The notes beneath the pieces were generated by a model. That model saw only the letters and a program-made list of their open reading frames with translations, searched no databases and was not told where the DNA came from. DNA of 64,000 nucleotides from Acidimicrobiales bacterium (lineage in GTDB: Bacteria > Actinomycetota > Acidimicrobiia > Acidimicrobiales > SZUA-35). A program made the translations under genes and the position numbers. The DNA is taken from positions 62,001-126,000 of the forward strand of contig JANQPB010000029.1 in the NCBI GenBank assembly GCA_028285495.1, in the 5' to 3' direction. Below are positions 33,466 through 41,943 of this stretch, piece by piece (position 1 is the stretch's first letter; each line of letters opens with the position of its first letter).

Positions 33466-34197
33466 TCAGGCGGTCATGCCGCCGTCGACGACGAACTCCG
33501 AGCCGGTGCAGTAGGCGCTGTCGTCGGAGGCCAGGAACAGGGCCAGCTTGGCCACCTCGTCGGCCGAGGCCTCGTAGCCGATCGGGATGCGCTCGGCCAC
33601 CATCTCCCGAACGCCGGCCCGGTCGAACTCGTCGGCCATCGGGGTGTCGATGATGCCGGGGTGGATCGAGTTGACCCGGACCCGGCTCGGCGCCAGCTCC
33701 TGGGCCAGGCTGCGGGTCATCCCCCGGACCGCCCACTTGGTGGCGCCGTAGGCCAGGGCCATCCCGGCCCCCCGGAGGCCGGCGATGGACGAGATGTTGA
33801 TGATCGAGCCGGATTGCTGCTCGACCATGATCGGGGCGACCGCCTTGCAGCCGAGGAACACGCCGGTCTGGTTGATGGCCAGCATCGTGTCCCACAGCTC
33901 CCGGTCGGTGTCGGCCAGGCCGGCGATGCGGAAGATCCCGGCGTTGTTGATCAGCACGTCGACCCGGCCGTGCTCGGCCACGATGTCCTTGGTGATCGCC
34001 TCCCAGGCCGCGGCATCGGTCACGTCGTGCTCGAAGAACGTGCCGCCGATCTCGTCGGCGACGGCTCGGCCCTCGGTCAACACGTCGGTCAGGTACACCG
34101 TGGCCCCCTCGGCCGCGAACAGCCGCCCCTCGGACGCTCCCTGGCCCCGGGCACCACCCGAGATCAGCACCACCTTGTCGTCGAGCCTGCCGGTCAT
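33466..34197 (-). CDS. Short-chain dehydrogenase/reductase
   Basis: 243 residues. Classical SDR: cofactor loop SGGARGQGASEG in the N-terminal Rossmann fold, INNAGIF (NNAG), catalytic Ser in INISSIAGL and Tyr-x3-Lys in YGATKWAVR (about residues 152-156), and PGIIDTPM after the catalytic helix. Closely resembles 3-alpha-hydroxysteroid or cyclohexanol-type dehydrogenases, but the substrate is not assignable. It lies just upstream of the nitrile hydratase genes and downstream of the HAD gene in one direction. Confidence 0.88.
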   Translation of the reverse strand: MTGRLDDKVVLISGGARGQGASEGRLFAAEGATVYLTDVLTEGRAVADEIGGTFFEHDVTDAAAWEAITKDIVAEHGRVDVLINNAGIFRIAGLADTDRELWDTMLAINQTGVFLGCKAVAPIMVEQQSGSIINISSIAGLRGAGMALAYGATKWAVRGMTRSLAQELAPSRVRVNSIHPGIIDTPMADEFDRAGVREMVAERIPIGYEASADEVAKLALFLASDDSAYCTGSEFVVDGGMTA

Positions 34198-34249
34198 CGC
34201 CCGAACCCCCTGCGTCGTCGTGTCATGACCGGATCGTAGTTGGTCGACA

Positions 34250-34930
34250 TCAGCGGCCGTCCAGGTCGGGGTCCAGGTGGCGGGCCAGGTCGCCGACGGT
34301 GGCGACGACCGCCCTGGCCCCGGCGGCCGCGAGCCGGTCGGCCAGACCGGGGCGGGCGTGGCCGCCCGCCACCAACCCGACGACGTCCATCCCCGCGGCC
34401 CTGGCCGCCGTCACCCCGGCGGCCGAGTCCTCGACCACCAGACACGCGGACGGGTCGACGCCGAGGGTTTCGGCCGCCAGCAGGAACAGGTCGGGCGCCG
34501 GCTTGCCCCGCTCGACCATCTGGGCCGAGAAGACCCGGTCGGTCGTGAAGTGCACGTCGAGCCCGGTCAGCCGGAGCGAGAGGGCGATGCGGTCGAGGTT
34601 CGACGACGACGCCACGCACCGGGGCCGGTCCGAGCCGGCCAGCAGCTCGGGCATGCCGGACACGGGGCGCAGGTGGTCGGGGAACCGGTCGAGCGCCGCC
34701 TGCTGGATCCGCTCGCTGAGGCCGTCCGGCACCGGTCGGCCGTGGTGCCGGGCCAGCTCCGCCATCATCGAGTCGTAGCTGAGGCCGACGAAGCGCTCGG
34801 CGATCTCGTCCGCGGTGATCGGGAATCCGGCCTCGGTCAGCATCCTGGCCTCGACGTCGACCACGAGCACCTCGGAGTCGACCAGCACGCCGTCGCAGTC
34901 GAAGACGACGAGCTCGGGGGTGTCGGCCAC
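34250..34930 (-). CDS. HAD-superfamily phosphatase (beta-phosphoglucomutase-like)
   Basis: 226 residues. HAD motifs in order: VFDCDGVLVDSE (nucleophile Asp near residue 10), ASSSN (motif II), GKPAPDLFLLAA (motif III Lys), and VVEDSAAGVTAARAAGM (motif IV). The helical cap is of the C1 type. Family members dephosphorylate sugar phosphates or related small molecules, such as phosphoglycolate. It lies 22 bases after the SCO6745-like gene and before the SDR gene in the operon that ends in nitrile hydratase. Confidence 0.88.
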   Translation of the reverse strand: MADTPELVVFDCDGVLVDSEVLVVDVEARMLTEAGFPITADEIAERFVGLSYDSMMAELARHHGRPVPDGLSERIQQAALDRFPDHLRPVSGMPELLAGSDRPRCVASSSNLDRIALSLRLTGLDVHFTTDRVFSAQMVERGKPAPDLFLLAAETLGVDPSACLVVEDSAAGVTAARAAGMDVVGLVAGGHARPGLADRLAAAGARAVVATVGDLARHLDPDLDGR

Positions 34931-34952
34931 GGGACGGGATCTCGCTCGCCGC

Positions 34953-35888
34953 TCAGTTGTCGCCGTAGATCTGGCGCCAGTCGAGCTGGTCGTCGGCCGG
35001 GAGCGGAGCGACGATGGCGCTCATCAGCTCGTGCAGCCGGTCGCAACCAGCGGATCCGAGCCGGTCCCAGCGGCGACGGTCGAGGCGGTCGGTGGTGTCC
35101 TCGATCAACCGGCGCTCGTGCCGGCCCCGCTCGGTCGCGGTGCCGTCGGGGCGCAACCAGCCCCGCTCGACCAGGCGCTCGACCGCGGCCGTGGCCTCGT
35201 CGTCGCTCCAGGCCGCCTCGTCGGTGATCCAGGCCCGGGGCGCCTCGTCGACGGCGACGTGGGACACGACCGACTCGCAGCCGTCGAGCCCGGCGGCCCC
35301 GAGGGCCAACAGGTGGCAGCCGCTCCGGTACTCGCGCTGCAGGGTGGTCAGGTGCCAGAGCGCCAGATGCGGCTCCGGGGGCTCGGCGAGGGCGGCCCAG
35401 CCGGCGAACAGGGGCTTGCCGAGCAGGTCGGCACCGGTGAGCGACCGCCGGTGCAGCTCGACCGCCTCCTCGATCTCGGGCCGGTCGGCCATCGGGCCGA
35501 GCTCGCGCCGAAGGGCGGCATCCATCGCCCGGTATCGGGCCTCGAGCACCCGCTCGGGGGTCGAGAACGACCAGGCGTCGGGGATCGCCCGCCGGACGCG
35601 CGTCGGTGCGTAGTAGAAGAAGACGGCCTCGACGACCTCGGGCGGGACGGGCCCGAGGGGGGCGGCACGGGTGGCGAAGTAGTTCATCCAGAAGCCCTTG
35701 AGCCCGGCTTCGGTGCCGGCCTCCCTGACCTCGGGGGCGACGTAGCAGACCTGGTGGTACCGCTCGGTGACCTCCCACATGCGGCGGGCCAGGTCGGGCC
35801 CGGCCTCACCGCCGGTCGGCGCCGACGGGGCCGGCTCGGTCGCCGGCGCCGCCGGTCGGTCCGGGTGGTCGTGCGGTCGATCGGACAT
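34953..35888 (-). CDS. SCO6745-family protein
   Basis: 311 residues from ATG 35888, with TACGAT 6 bases upstream (leaderless pattern). After a proline-rich start it has MWEVTERYHQVCYVAPEVREA, GFWMNYFATRAAPLGPVPPEVVEAVFFYY, WAALAEPPEPHLALWHLTTLQREYR and a C-terminal winged-helix-like stretch (ATAAVERLVERGWLRPDG). This is the pattern of the actinobacterial SCO6745 family, of unknown function. As first gene of the six-gene operon that ends in nitrile hydratase, it may be its regulator or may be unrelated. Confidence 0.75.
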   Translation of the reverse strand: MSDRPHDHPDRPAAPATEPAPSAPTGGEAGPDLARRMWEVTERYHQVCYVAPEVREAGTEAGLKGFWMNYFATRAAPLGPVPPEVVEAVFFYYAPTRVRRAIPDAWSFSTPERVLEARYRAMDAALRRELGPMADRPEIEEAVELHRRSLTGADLLGKPLFAGWAALAEPPEPHLALWHLTTLQREYRSGCHLLALGAAGLDGCESVVSHVAVDEAPRAWITDEAAWSDDEATAAVERLVERGWLRPDGTATERGRHERRLIEDTTDRLDRRRWDRLGSAGCDRLHELMSAIVAPLPADDQLDWRQIYGDN

Positions 35889-35983
35889 CGGGCGATCGTA
35901 GCGGCGGCCGGCGGGTGCGTCCGGTCCGGGCGACCGGCGGCGGGCCGACGGCACGGCGCCCGGGTCTGGGTACGCTCCTGGCG

Positions 35984-37033
35984 GTGAGCTCCCCGGTCGT
36001 CACCGTCGGCCGCCCGGCCCGGCCCCGGGCCGTCGTCGGTCTCGTCGCCGCCCTGCTGCTGGCGCTCGCCGTCACCGCCTGCACGTCGGGTGGCGACACC
36101 GACGGGGACGAGGCCGTCACCGGCTCCTCGGACGAGGGGTCCTCCGAATTCCCCGCCCGCGACGCCCGCCGACCGACCATCCGCCTCGGCGTCACCGACT
36201 GGACCGGGGCCCGGATCAACGTCGCCATCGCCGAGCTCCTGATCGAGCGCCGGCTGGGCTACCCCGTCGAAGCGGTCCCGGTGCTCGACATGGCCCCGAT
36301 GCTGCGTGACCTGGAGAGCGGCGAGCTCGACGCCGTCCTCGAGCTGTGGCCGTCCGGGTTGATCGAGAGCGAGCGCAAGGCGATCGACGACGGCCCCTTC
36401 GTCGATCTCGGCCCGCTCGGGGTCGAGGGCAAGGTCGGCTGGTGGGTGCCCCGCTACGTGGTCGACGGTGAGCTGGGCGTGCGGAGCTGGGAGGACCTCG
36501 GTGATCCGGACGTCGTCGCTGCGCTGGCCGTGCCGTCCGGCGGCGATCGGGGCCGGTTCCTCGGCACCGACCCGAGCTACGAGCAATACGACGAGGAGCT
36601 CATCGAGGCCCTCGAGCTGCCCTACGACGTCGACTACAGCGGATCGGACGCCGCCACCGAGGCCGAGGTGGCCGCGGCCACGGCGGCCGGTCGCCCGATC
36701 CTGCTCTACTGGTGGACACCAACGGCGCTGGTGGCCCGCCACGACCTCGTGAACGTCGCCCTCCCGCCGCGGACCGACGAGTGCCTGGCCGAGCGCGCGG
36801 CCGGCGGCCCGACCCGCTGCGACTACCCGGTCGACCGGCTGTTCAAGCTGGGGTCGCCGGCGCTGGCCGACAAGGCCCCAGACGTCGAGGGCTTTCTGCG
36901 GGCGTTCCGGCTCGACACCGACGACCAACTCGACCTGATCGACGCCGTCGAGAACGAGGGCCGCGCCGTTGGCGAGGCCGCCGGGGCCTGGGTCGACGCC
37001 AACGGCGACCGCTGGTCGGCCTGGCTCCCGTAG
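35984..37033 (+). CDS. Glycine betaine/choline-type substrate-binding lipoprotein (OpuAC family)
   Basis: 349 residues from GTG 35984, TACGCT 7 bases upstream. A lipoprotein signal has lipobox LAVTAC (about residues 27-32) followed by an Asp/Gly/Ser linker. The mature part is an OpuAC/ProX-like periplasmic-binding fold: IRLGVTDWTGARINVAIAELLI, LELWPSG, FVDLGPLGVEGKVGWWVP, and ILLYWWTPTALVARHDLVNVALP. The family binds quaternary ammonium compounds through a tryptophan cage, and several Trp are present. It precedes the ATPase-permease genes by 231 bases and may be expressed separately. Confidence 0.85.
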   Translation: MSSPVVTVGRPARPRAVVGLVAALLLALAVTACTSGGDTDGDEAVTGSSDEGSSEFPARDARRPTIRLGVTDWTGARINVAIAELLIERRLGYPVEAVPVLDMAPMLRDLESGELDAVLELWPSGLIESERKAIDDGPFVDLGPLGVEGKVGWWVPRYVVDGELGVRSWEDLGDPDVVAALAVPSGGDRGRFLGTDPSYEQYDEELIEALELPYDVDYSGSDAATEAEVAAATAAGRPILLYWWTPTALVARHDLVNVALPPRTDECLAERAAGGPTRCDYPVDRLFKLGSPALADKAPDVEGFLRAFRLDTDDQLDLIDAVENEGRAVGEAAGAWVDANGDRWSAWLP

Positions 37034-37103
37034 GCGCTCGTCGACCGCCGACCGGGCACGCCAGGTGGGATGACGCCCACAGGTTGTGGCCATGACGGCC
37101 GTT

Positions 37104-37127
37104 GGACGTTACAGAACCGCAACGTCC
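37104..37127 (+). promoter_or_regulatory. Inverted repeat in the leader of the betaine transporter operon (first)
   Basis: GGACGTT (37104-37110) pairs with AACGTCC (37121-37127) over a 10-base spacer, 71 bases after the upstream binding-protein gene. It may end that transcript or act as an operator for the downstream operon. Confidence 0.35.
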
Positions 37128-37173
37128 TGGCGTCCCATGTCGTTGGACTCGATGGCGCGATCCGTGTTGTGTA

Positions 37174-37198
37174 TGGTCGTTTTTCGAAGGGACGACCA
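37174..37198 (+). promoter_or_regulatory. Inverted repeat in the leader of the betaine transporter operon (second)
   Basis: TGGTCGT (37174-37180) and ACGACCA (37192-37198) form 7-base arms around an 11-base spacer with a T run. The start of the repeat overlaps a possible -10 box TATGGT (37172-37177). It is 67 bases before the ATG of the ATPase gene and is a candidate operator. Confidence 0.35.
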
Positions 37199-37264
37199 GT
37201 GGAGCACGCCGCCGCGGCCGAATTTCGGCCGTTCTTCGGTGGCGTGTCCGAGGGAGTGGAGTGC

Positions 37265-38488
37265 ATGGCCGACTTCGGCGAAGAGATCATTCACCTGCGG
37301 AACGTCTACAAGATCTTCGGAGATCAACCCCGGGGGCGGGCGCTCGAGCTGGCCAAGGCCGGGGTGAACAAGAACGAGGTCCAGGCCCGCACCAACCACG
37401 TCGTCGGGCTGACCGACGTGAACTTCTCGGTCCGTGAGGGTGAGATCTTCGTGGTGATGGGCCTCTCCGGCTCGGGGAAGTCGACCGCCATCCGGACGGT
37501 CAACAAGCTGCACGACGTGACCGATGGCGAGGTGATCGTCGAGGGCGAGGACGTGCAGAAGATGACGGGCGCCACCCTCCAGGCGTTCCGACGCCAGAAG
37601 ATGGGCATGGTCTTCCAGCACTTCGCCCTCTTCCCCCACCGGTCGGTGGTCGAGAACGTCAGCTACGGGCTCGAGGTGCAGGGCGTCGCCCGCTCGGAGC
37701 GCTTCGATGCCGCCATCCGGGCCCTCGGCCTCGTCGGCCTCGAGAGCTACGCCAACAGCTATCCGGACGAGCTGTCCGGCGGCATGCAGCAGCGGGTCGG
37801 GTTGGCCAGGGCCCTGGCCAGCGATCCCGACATCCTGTTGATGGACGAGGCCTTCAGTGCCCTCGACCCCCTCATCCGCCGCCAGATGCAGGACGAGATG
37901 ATGGCGATCCAGAACGACCTGAAGAAGACGATCCTGTTCATCACCCACGACCTCAACGAGGCCCTGCGCATCGGCGACCGGGTCTGCATCATGAAGGACG
38001 GGGCGGTCGTCCAGATCGGCACCCCCGAGGAGATCCTGACCAAGCCGGCAACCGGCTACGTGGCCGAGTTCGTCCAGGACGTCGACCAGGGCCGGGTCAT
38101 CCAGGTCCACGAGATCATGGTCACCCCCGATCCCGTCTCCCAGACCGCAACGCTCTCCGAGGGCCTGCAGCACGTCGGCGACCGGGCCGGGGCCTTCGTG
38201 CTCGACGCGGCCGGGGCGCCGGCCGGGGTGCTGACCACCGGCGATGCCATCCGGGCCAGCGGCATGGGCAGCAACCGGCTCGAGGACGGTCTGCGGACCG
38301 ACTTCGCGGTGTGCAAGCCGACCGACACGCTCAACGAGGTCTACGCCGCCGCCGGCCGGGGTATCCCGATCGCCGTCGTCGACGACGACGGGCGCCTCGT
38401 CGGCAACCTCGACCCCCGCCACATCATGGAAGAGATGGGTCGAGTCGAGTCACTCATAGACGATTTCGAGCGAGAGGTGTTCATGTGA
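37265..38488 (+). CDS. Glycine betaine/proline ABC transporter ATPase (OpuAA/ProV)
   Basis: 407 residues from ATG 37265. ABC ATPase with a conserved N-terminal extension (IIHLRNVYKIFGD). Walker A is GLSGSGKSTAIR (about residue 69), the signature LSGGMQQRVGLARAL, Walker B ILLMDEAFSALDP, and the H-loop FITHDLNEAL. After the ATPase are two CBS domains (about residues 285-400) typical of OpuAA/ProV, which sense ionic strength or nucleotides. It powers import of osmoprotectants. The stop overlaps the permease start (TGATG), so the two are coupled. Confidence 0.93.
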   Translation: MADFGEEIIHLRNVYKIFGDQPRGRALELAKAGVNKNEVQARTNHVVGLTDVNFSVREGEIFVVMGLSGSGKSTAIRTVNKLHDVTDGEVIVEGEDVQKMTGATLQAFRRQKMGMVFQHFALFPHRSVVENVSYGLEVQGVARSERFDAAIRALGLVGLESYANSYPDELSGGMQQRVGLARALASDPDILLMDEAFSALDPLIRRQMQDEMMAIQNDLKKTILFITHDLNEALRIGDRVCIMKDGAVVQIGTPEEILTKPATGYVAEFVQDVDQGRVIQVHEIMVTPDPVSQTATLSEGLQHVGDRAGAFVLDAAGAPAGVLTTGDAIRASGMGSNRLEDGLRTDFAVCKPTDTLNEVYAAAGRGIPIAVVDDDGRLVGNLDPRHIMEEMGRVESLIDDFEREVFM

Positions 38489-40617
38489 TGTCGACCCATC
38501 TCCTGGCCCAGGACAATCCCGGAATCGCCGACAACGACGTCCTCGATTCGTTCGAGATCCCCTTCGGCACGTGGATCGAGCAGGCGGTCAACTGGACAAC
38601 GCTCAACCTCACGTGGCTGCTCGACGCCATCGCCTGGCCGTTCGAGTTCCTGCTGTCGAACCTGGTCGACAACTTCCTGCTCCAGATCCCGTGGGTCGTC
38701 CTCGTCGGGCTGATGTTCGCCATCGCCTGGCTGGTCCGGAACCTGACCGTGGCCACGGCGACCGCCATCGGTCTGACGGTCTGCGGCCTCCTCGGCGAGC
38801 AGTACTGGGAGGAGACGGCCAGGACGATCGGGCTCATCCTCGTCGCGGTGATCGTGTGTGTGATCATCGGCATCCCCGTCGGGATCCTGGCCGGTCGGAT
38901 CGACTCCGTGTGGCAGGTGGTCAGACCGACCCTCGACGCCATGCAGGTGATCCACGCCTTCGTGTACCTGCTCCCGTTCGTCTACTTCTGGGGCGTCGGC
39001 CGGGTGGCCGCCACCATGGCCACCATGGTGTTCGCCCTGCCGCCGCTCATCCGCCTCACCAACCTCGGCATCCGCCAGGTCCCCGAGGACGTGGTCGAGG
39101 CGGCGAGGGCCTACGGCGCCCCCGAGCGTCGGGTGCTGACCGACGTGCAGCTCCCCCTGGCCAGGCCGGCGATCATGACCGGCGTCAACCAGACGCTGCT
39201 GCTGGCCTTCTCGATGCTCGGCATCGCCGCCATCCTCGGTGCCGGCGGCCTCGGCTCGCTGCTGTTCCGGGCGCTCGGTCAACAGGACGTGTCGCTCGCC
39301 GCGGCCTCCGGCCTCGCCTTCTTCATCCTGGCCGTCATCCTCGACCGCATCTCCCAGACCGACGGCAGCGGCTCGAACCTGCTGAGTCGGATCACCACCG
39401 CCTGGCGAGCCCGGTCGAACCCCGAGGTCCTGCTCGACAACCCCGATTTCAACCCCGAGGCCGAGCGGGTCGAGGAGGAGCAGCCCGCCTTCGGCGAGGG
39501 GCGCATCGCCGAGCTGTCCAGCAACGAGCGGACGGCGATCACGGTCGCCATCGCCGGCGGTGTGGTGATGGTCGTGTCGGTCTTCCTCACGTGGGCGAAC
39601 GACGCCGGCCTGATGACCGGTTACTCGCGGCGAGACGACGCCGACCTGGCCGGTCAGTCGTTCAGCGGCCTGGCCGCCGAGGGCGGCTCCTGGTTCGCCT
39701 ACATGGTCGCCCTGCTCGGGTTGATGGTGATCGCCGCAGGAGCCACGGTGTGGTCCGGTTGGCAGGGCGGTGGGCGCTGGCTCGCCCCGGACGGCGCCCT
39801 GTTCGCCGGCATCGGCGGGCTCATCGCCGCCCTGGGCTACCTCCTGATCCCGACCAACGCGGCGGCCTCGGGCTACAGCGACGGCATCGGCGTCTACGTG
39901 GCGATCGTCGGTGGGCTCGTCGCCACCGTCGGCGCTCTCCTGTGGGTGCTCCGGGCGCCCTACAGCCCCCGCCGCCCGCTGAAGCCGAAGGTGGTCACCG
40001 GTCCGATCGTCATCGCCGGTGTCGGCGTCGCGCTCGCCCTGATCTCGATGTTCTCGTCGTGGATCCTCGACGAGCGGGGCGACACGATCATCACCCCCGA
40101 GCTGCAGGCCGAGATCGACGAGCTCCGGGCCCAGGCCGATGCCGGCGAGATCGAGCCGGCGGTCGCCGCGTCCGAGATCCAGATCATCCGGGCCCGGGCC
40201 CAGGCCGCTGACAGCATCGTGATCGACGGTGCGTCGAGCGACGGTCCCCAGCTCGGGCTGTGGAGCCTCGTCCTCGCCGTCGGTGGCCTGGCGGCCGCTG
40301 CGGTCTGCGCCGGGGCCGCCGGGCTCGACGATCGTCGCCAATGGCTCGGCGGCATCGTGGCCATGGGCCTCGGCGTCGGCGTGACGATGTTCTCGATCGG
40401 CTGGGTCGGTTCGCTCGCCCGGGCCGGCGACCCCAACTACTTCAGCGGTGTCGGAGCCATGATCGGCGGCGTCGCCGGCGTCATGCTCTACGTGGCCGGC
40501 AGCTCGATCGTCGCCGGTTTCGAGCGGTCGAAGGTGTACCGCGATCTCCCGGCACTGGAGCCGGACCCGGCCGAGACGACCGCCGCGACCTCGGTGGCGG
40601 TGCCCGACCCGGTATAA
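38488..40617 (+). CDS. Glycine betaine ABC permease with large C-terminal membrane extension
   Basis: 709 residues, more than twice the usual permease. Residues 1-300 are OpuAB/ProW-like: two N-terminal hydrophobic stretches, a transport domain, and the EAA loop EAARAYGAPERRVLTDVQLPLARP (near 205). From about 330 on, eight further hydrophobic segments follow (e.g. AITVAIAGGVVMVVSVFL, YMVALLGLMVIAAG, IGLYVAIVGG-like, ALISMFSSWIL), with an acidic/helical stretch EIDELRAQADAGEIEP between the fifth and sixth. No known domain is recognised in the extension. It has no internal stop. Its stop overlaps a TATAAT box. Confidence 0.88.
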   Translation: MSTHLLAQDNPGIADNDVLDSFEIPFGTWIEQAVNWTTLNLTWLLDAIAWPFEFLLSNLVDNFLLQIPWVVLVGLMFAIAWLVRNLTVATATAIGLTVCGLLGEQYWEETARTIGLILVAVIVCVIIGIPVGILAGRIDSVWQVVRPTLDAMQVIHAFVYLLPFVYFWGVGRVAATMATMVFALPPLIRLTNLGIRQVPEDVVEAARAYGAPERRVLTDVQLPLARPAIMTGVNQTLLLAFSMLGIAAILGAGGLGSLLFRALGQQDVSLAAASGLAFFILAVILDRISQTDGSGSNLLSRITTAWRARSNPEVLLDNPDFNPEAERVEEEQPAFGEGRIAELSSNERTAITVAIAGGVVMVVSVFLTWANDAGLMTGYSRRDDADLAGQSFSGLAAEGGSWFAYMVALLGLMVIAAGATVWSGWQGGGRWLAPDGALFAGIGGLIAALGYLLIPTNAAASGYSDGIGVYVAIVGGLVATVGALLWVLRAPYSPRRPLKPKVVTGPIVIAGVGVALALISMFSSWILDERGDTIITPELQAEIDELRAQADAGEIEPAVAASEIQIIRARAQAADSIVIDGASSDGPQLGLWSLVLAVGGLAAAAVCAGAAGLDDRRQWLGGIVAMGLGVGVTMFSIGWVGSLARAGDPNYFSGVGAMIGGVAGVMLYVAGSSIVAGFERSKVYRDLPALEPDPAETTAATSVAVPDPV

Positions 40618-40618
40618 T
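40613..40618 (+). promoter_or_regulatory. TATAAT -10 box before the second binding-protein gene
   Basis: A perfect -10 consensus in very GC-rich DNA. It overlaps the permease stop codon and lies 72 bases before the next gene. No good -35 is visible at 16-18 bases. It suggests separate expression of the binding-protein gene. Confidence 0.4.
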
Positions 40619-40689
40619 TGCTTGTTGCGGCATGGTCGGGTGACCCGTGCCCATTTGCGCATGAACACCCCCAAGGGAGAGTGATACCA

Positions 40690-41838
40690 ATGAAGAAGCG
40701 CAACGCCTGGTTGGCGCTGCTTATCGCGCTCGGGCTCATTGCAGCCTCGTGCGGGAGCGACAGCGATGACACAGAGGCCGGCGAGTCGTCGGACGACGAG
40801 TCGTCCGAGGAAGCGGCTGGTGACGCCGATGCCACGCCCGGAGCCGGAGTCTCGGTCACCATGGGCAAGGCCGACTGGACCACCGAGGACCCGAACGCCT
40901 ACGTGATCCACAACCTCATGGAGGAGCTGGGTTACGACGTGACCGACCCGGCCGACCTGGAGCTCGGCCCGGCCAACGCCTACCTGGCCATGGCCCAGGG
41001 CGACATGGACTTCTGGATCAACAGCTGGTATCCGGGCCACCAGAGCTGGCTCGAGGCCGATCTGCCGGACGGATCCAAGGTCGGGGACGCGCTCACCATC
41101 ACCGGCGAGATGATGCTGGCCGGTGGTCTCCAGGGCTACCTCATCACGAAGTCGTTCGCCGACGAGTACGGGATCACCTCACTCGACGACTTCAACTCCA
41201 ACCCGGAGGCCATCGCCGCCTACGACGCCCAGGACCCCGAGCCGAACAACGGCGTCGCCAACATCTACGGCTGCCAGGAGAGCTGGACGTGTGACGACAT
41301 CATCACCAACCAGATCCTGTTCTCCGGCTGGGAGAACATCGAGCAGACCATCGCCGGCTACGACGCCATGGTGGCCGAGGCCGTGACCAAGGCCGATGCC
41401 GGTGAGCCGGCCATCATCTACACGTGGACCCCGAGCGCCTACATCACCCAGCTCCGTCCGGGTGACAACGTGCTGTGGCTCGAGGTCGAGGACGTGATCG
41501 ACGACTCCAACCCGTCCGGTGTCGACGGTGGCGCGGAGCACGATCAGCGCCCCGGTACCGCCACGATCGGCGCCGACTCCTGCCCCGGCTCCGACGGCAC
41601 GTGCCAGCTCGGCTGGATCGCCGCCGACATCCAGGCGACGGCCAACACCGAGTGGCTCGAGGCCAACCCGTCGGCGGCCAAGCTGCTCGAGCTGTTCGAG
41701 ATGGACGTGCTCGAGGTCTCGCTGCTGAACGTCGAGATGGCCGACGGCGCCGCCGTCGCCGATCTGGCCGAGCGCTGGATCGAGGAGAACCGCGACCAGG
41801 TCGACGGCTGGCTGGCCGAGGCTCGGGCCGCGGCCTGA
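40690..41838 (+). CDS. Glycine betaine-type substrate-binding lipoprotein (ProX/OpuAC), second
   Basis: 382 residues, ATG 40690 with AAGGGAGAG 9-10 bases upstream. The signal has lipobox LIAASC (about residues 16-21), followed by an acidic Ser/Asp/Glu linker. Mature motifs are VTMGKADWTTEDPNAYVIHNLMEELGY, FWINSWYPGHQSW, IIYTWTPSAYITQLRPGDNVLWLEV, all typical of betaine-binding proteins, with Trp in cage positions. It differs strongly from the binding protein at 35984. Having two suggests two substrates for one channel. A long hairpin follows the gene. Confidence 0.9.
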   Translation: MKKRNAWLALLIALGLIAASCGSDSDDTEAGESSDDESSEEAAGDADATPGAGVSVTMGKADWTTEDPNAYVIHNLMEELGYDVTDPADLELGPANAYLAMAQGDMDFWINSWYPGHQSWLEADLPDGSKVGDALTITGEMMLAGGLQGYLITKSFADEYGITSLDDFNSNPEAIAAYDAQDPEPNNGVANIYGCQESWTCDDIITNQILFSGWENIEQTIAGYDAMVAEAVTKADAGEPAIIYTWTPSAYITQLRPGDNVLWLEVEDVIDDSNPSGVDGGAEHDQRPGTATIGADSCPGSDGTCQLGWIAADIQATANTEWLEANPSAAKLLELFEMDVLEVSLLNVEMADGAAVADLAERWIEENRDQVDGWLAEARAAA

Positions 41839-41892
41839 TGACCCGACGATGACCTCGCCGAGGTGATCGGCGGTCATCGACCGGCAACGCAC

Positions 41893-41924
41893 ATCGGGGC
41901 GGGTCCGCGAGGGCCCGCCCCGAT
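41893..41924. terminator. Strong hairpin between binding-protein and chemoreceptor genes
   Basis: A 14-bp stem runs from ATCGGGGCGGGTCC to GGGCCCGCCCCGAT with loop GCGA (a GNRA loop). One T-G pair, otherwise perfect. It separates convergent genes and probably ends both transcripts, although there is no T tract. Confidence 0.65.
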
Positions 41925-41943
41925 CGCGTTCGGCCAGCGGCGG

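Noticed and set aside
38341..41040. An 899-codon open frame on the minus strand.
   Set aside because: Antisense to the betaine ATPase-permease-binding protein genes, His/Gly/Asp-rich with no motif, so a shadow.
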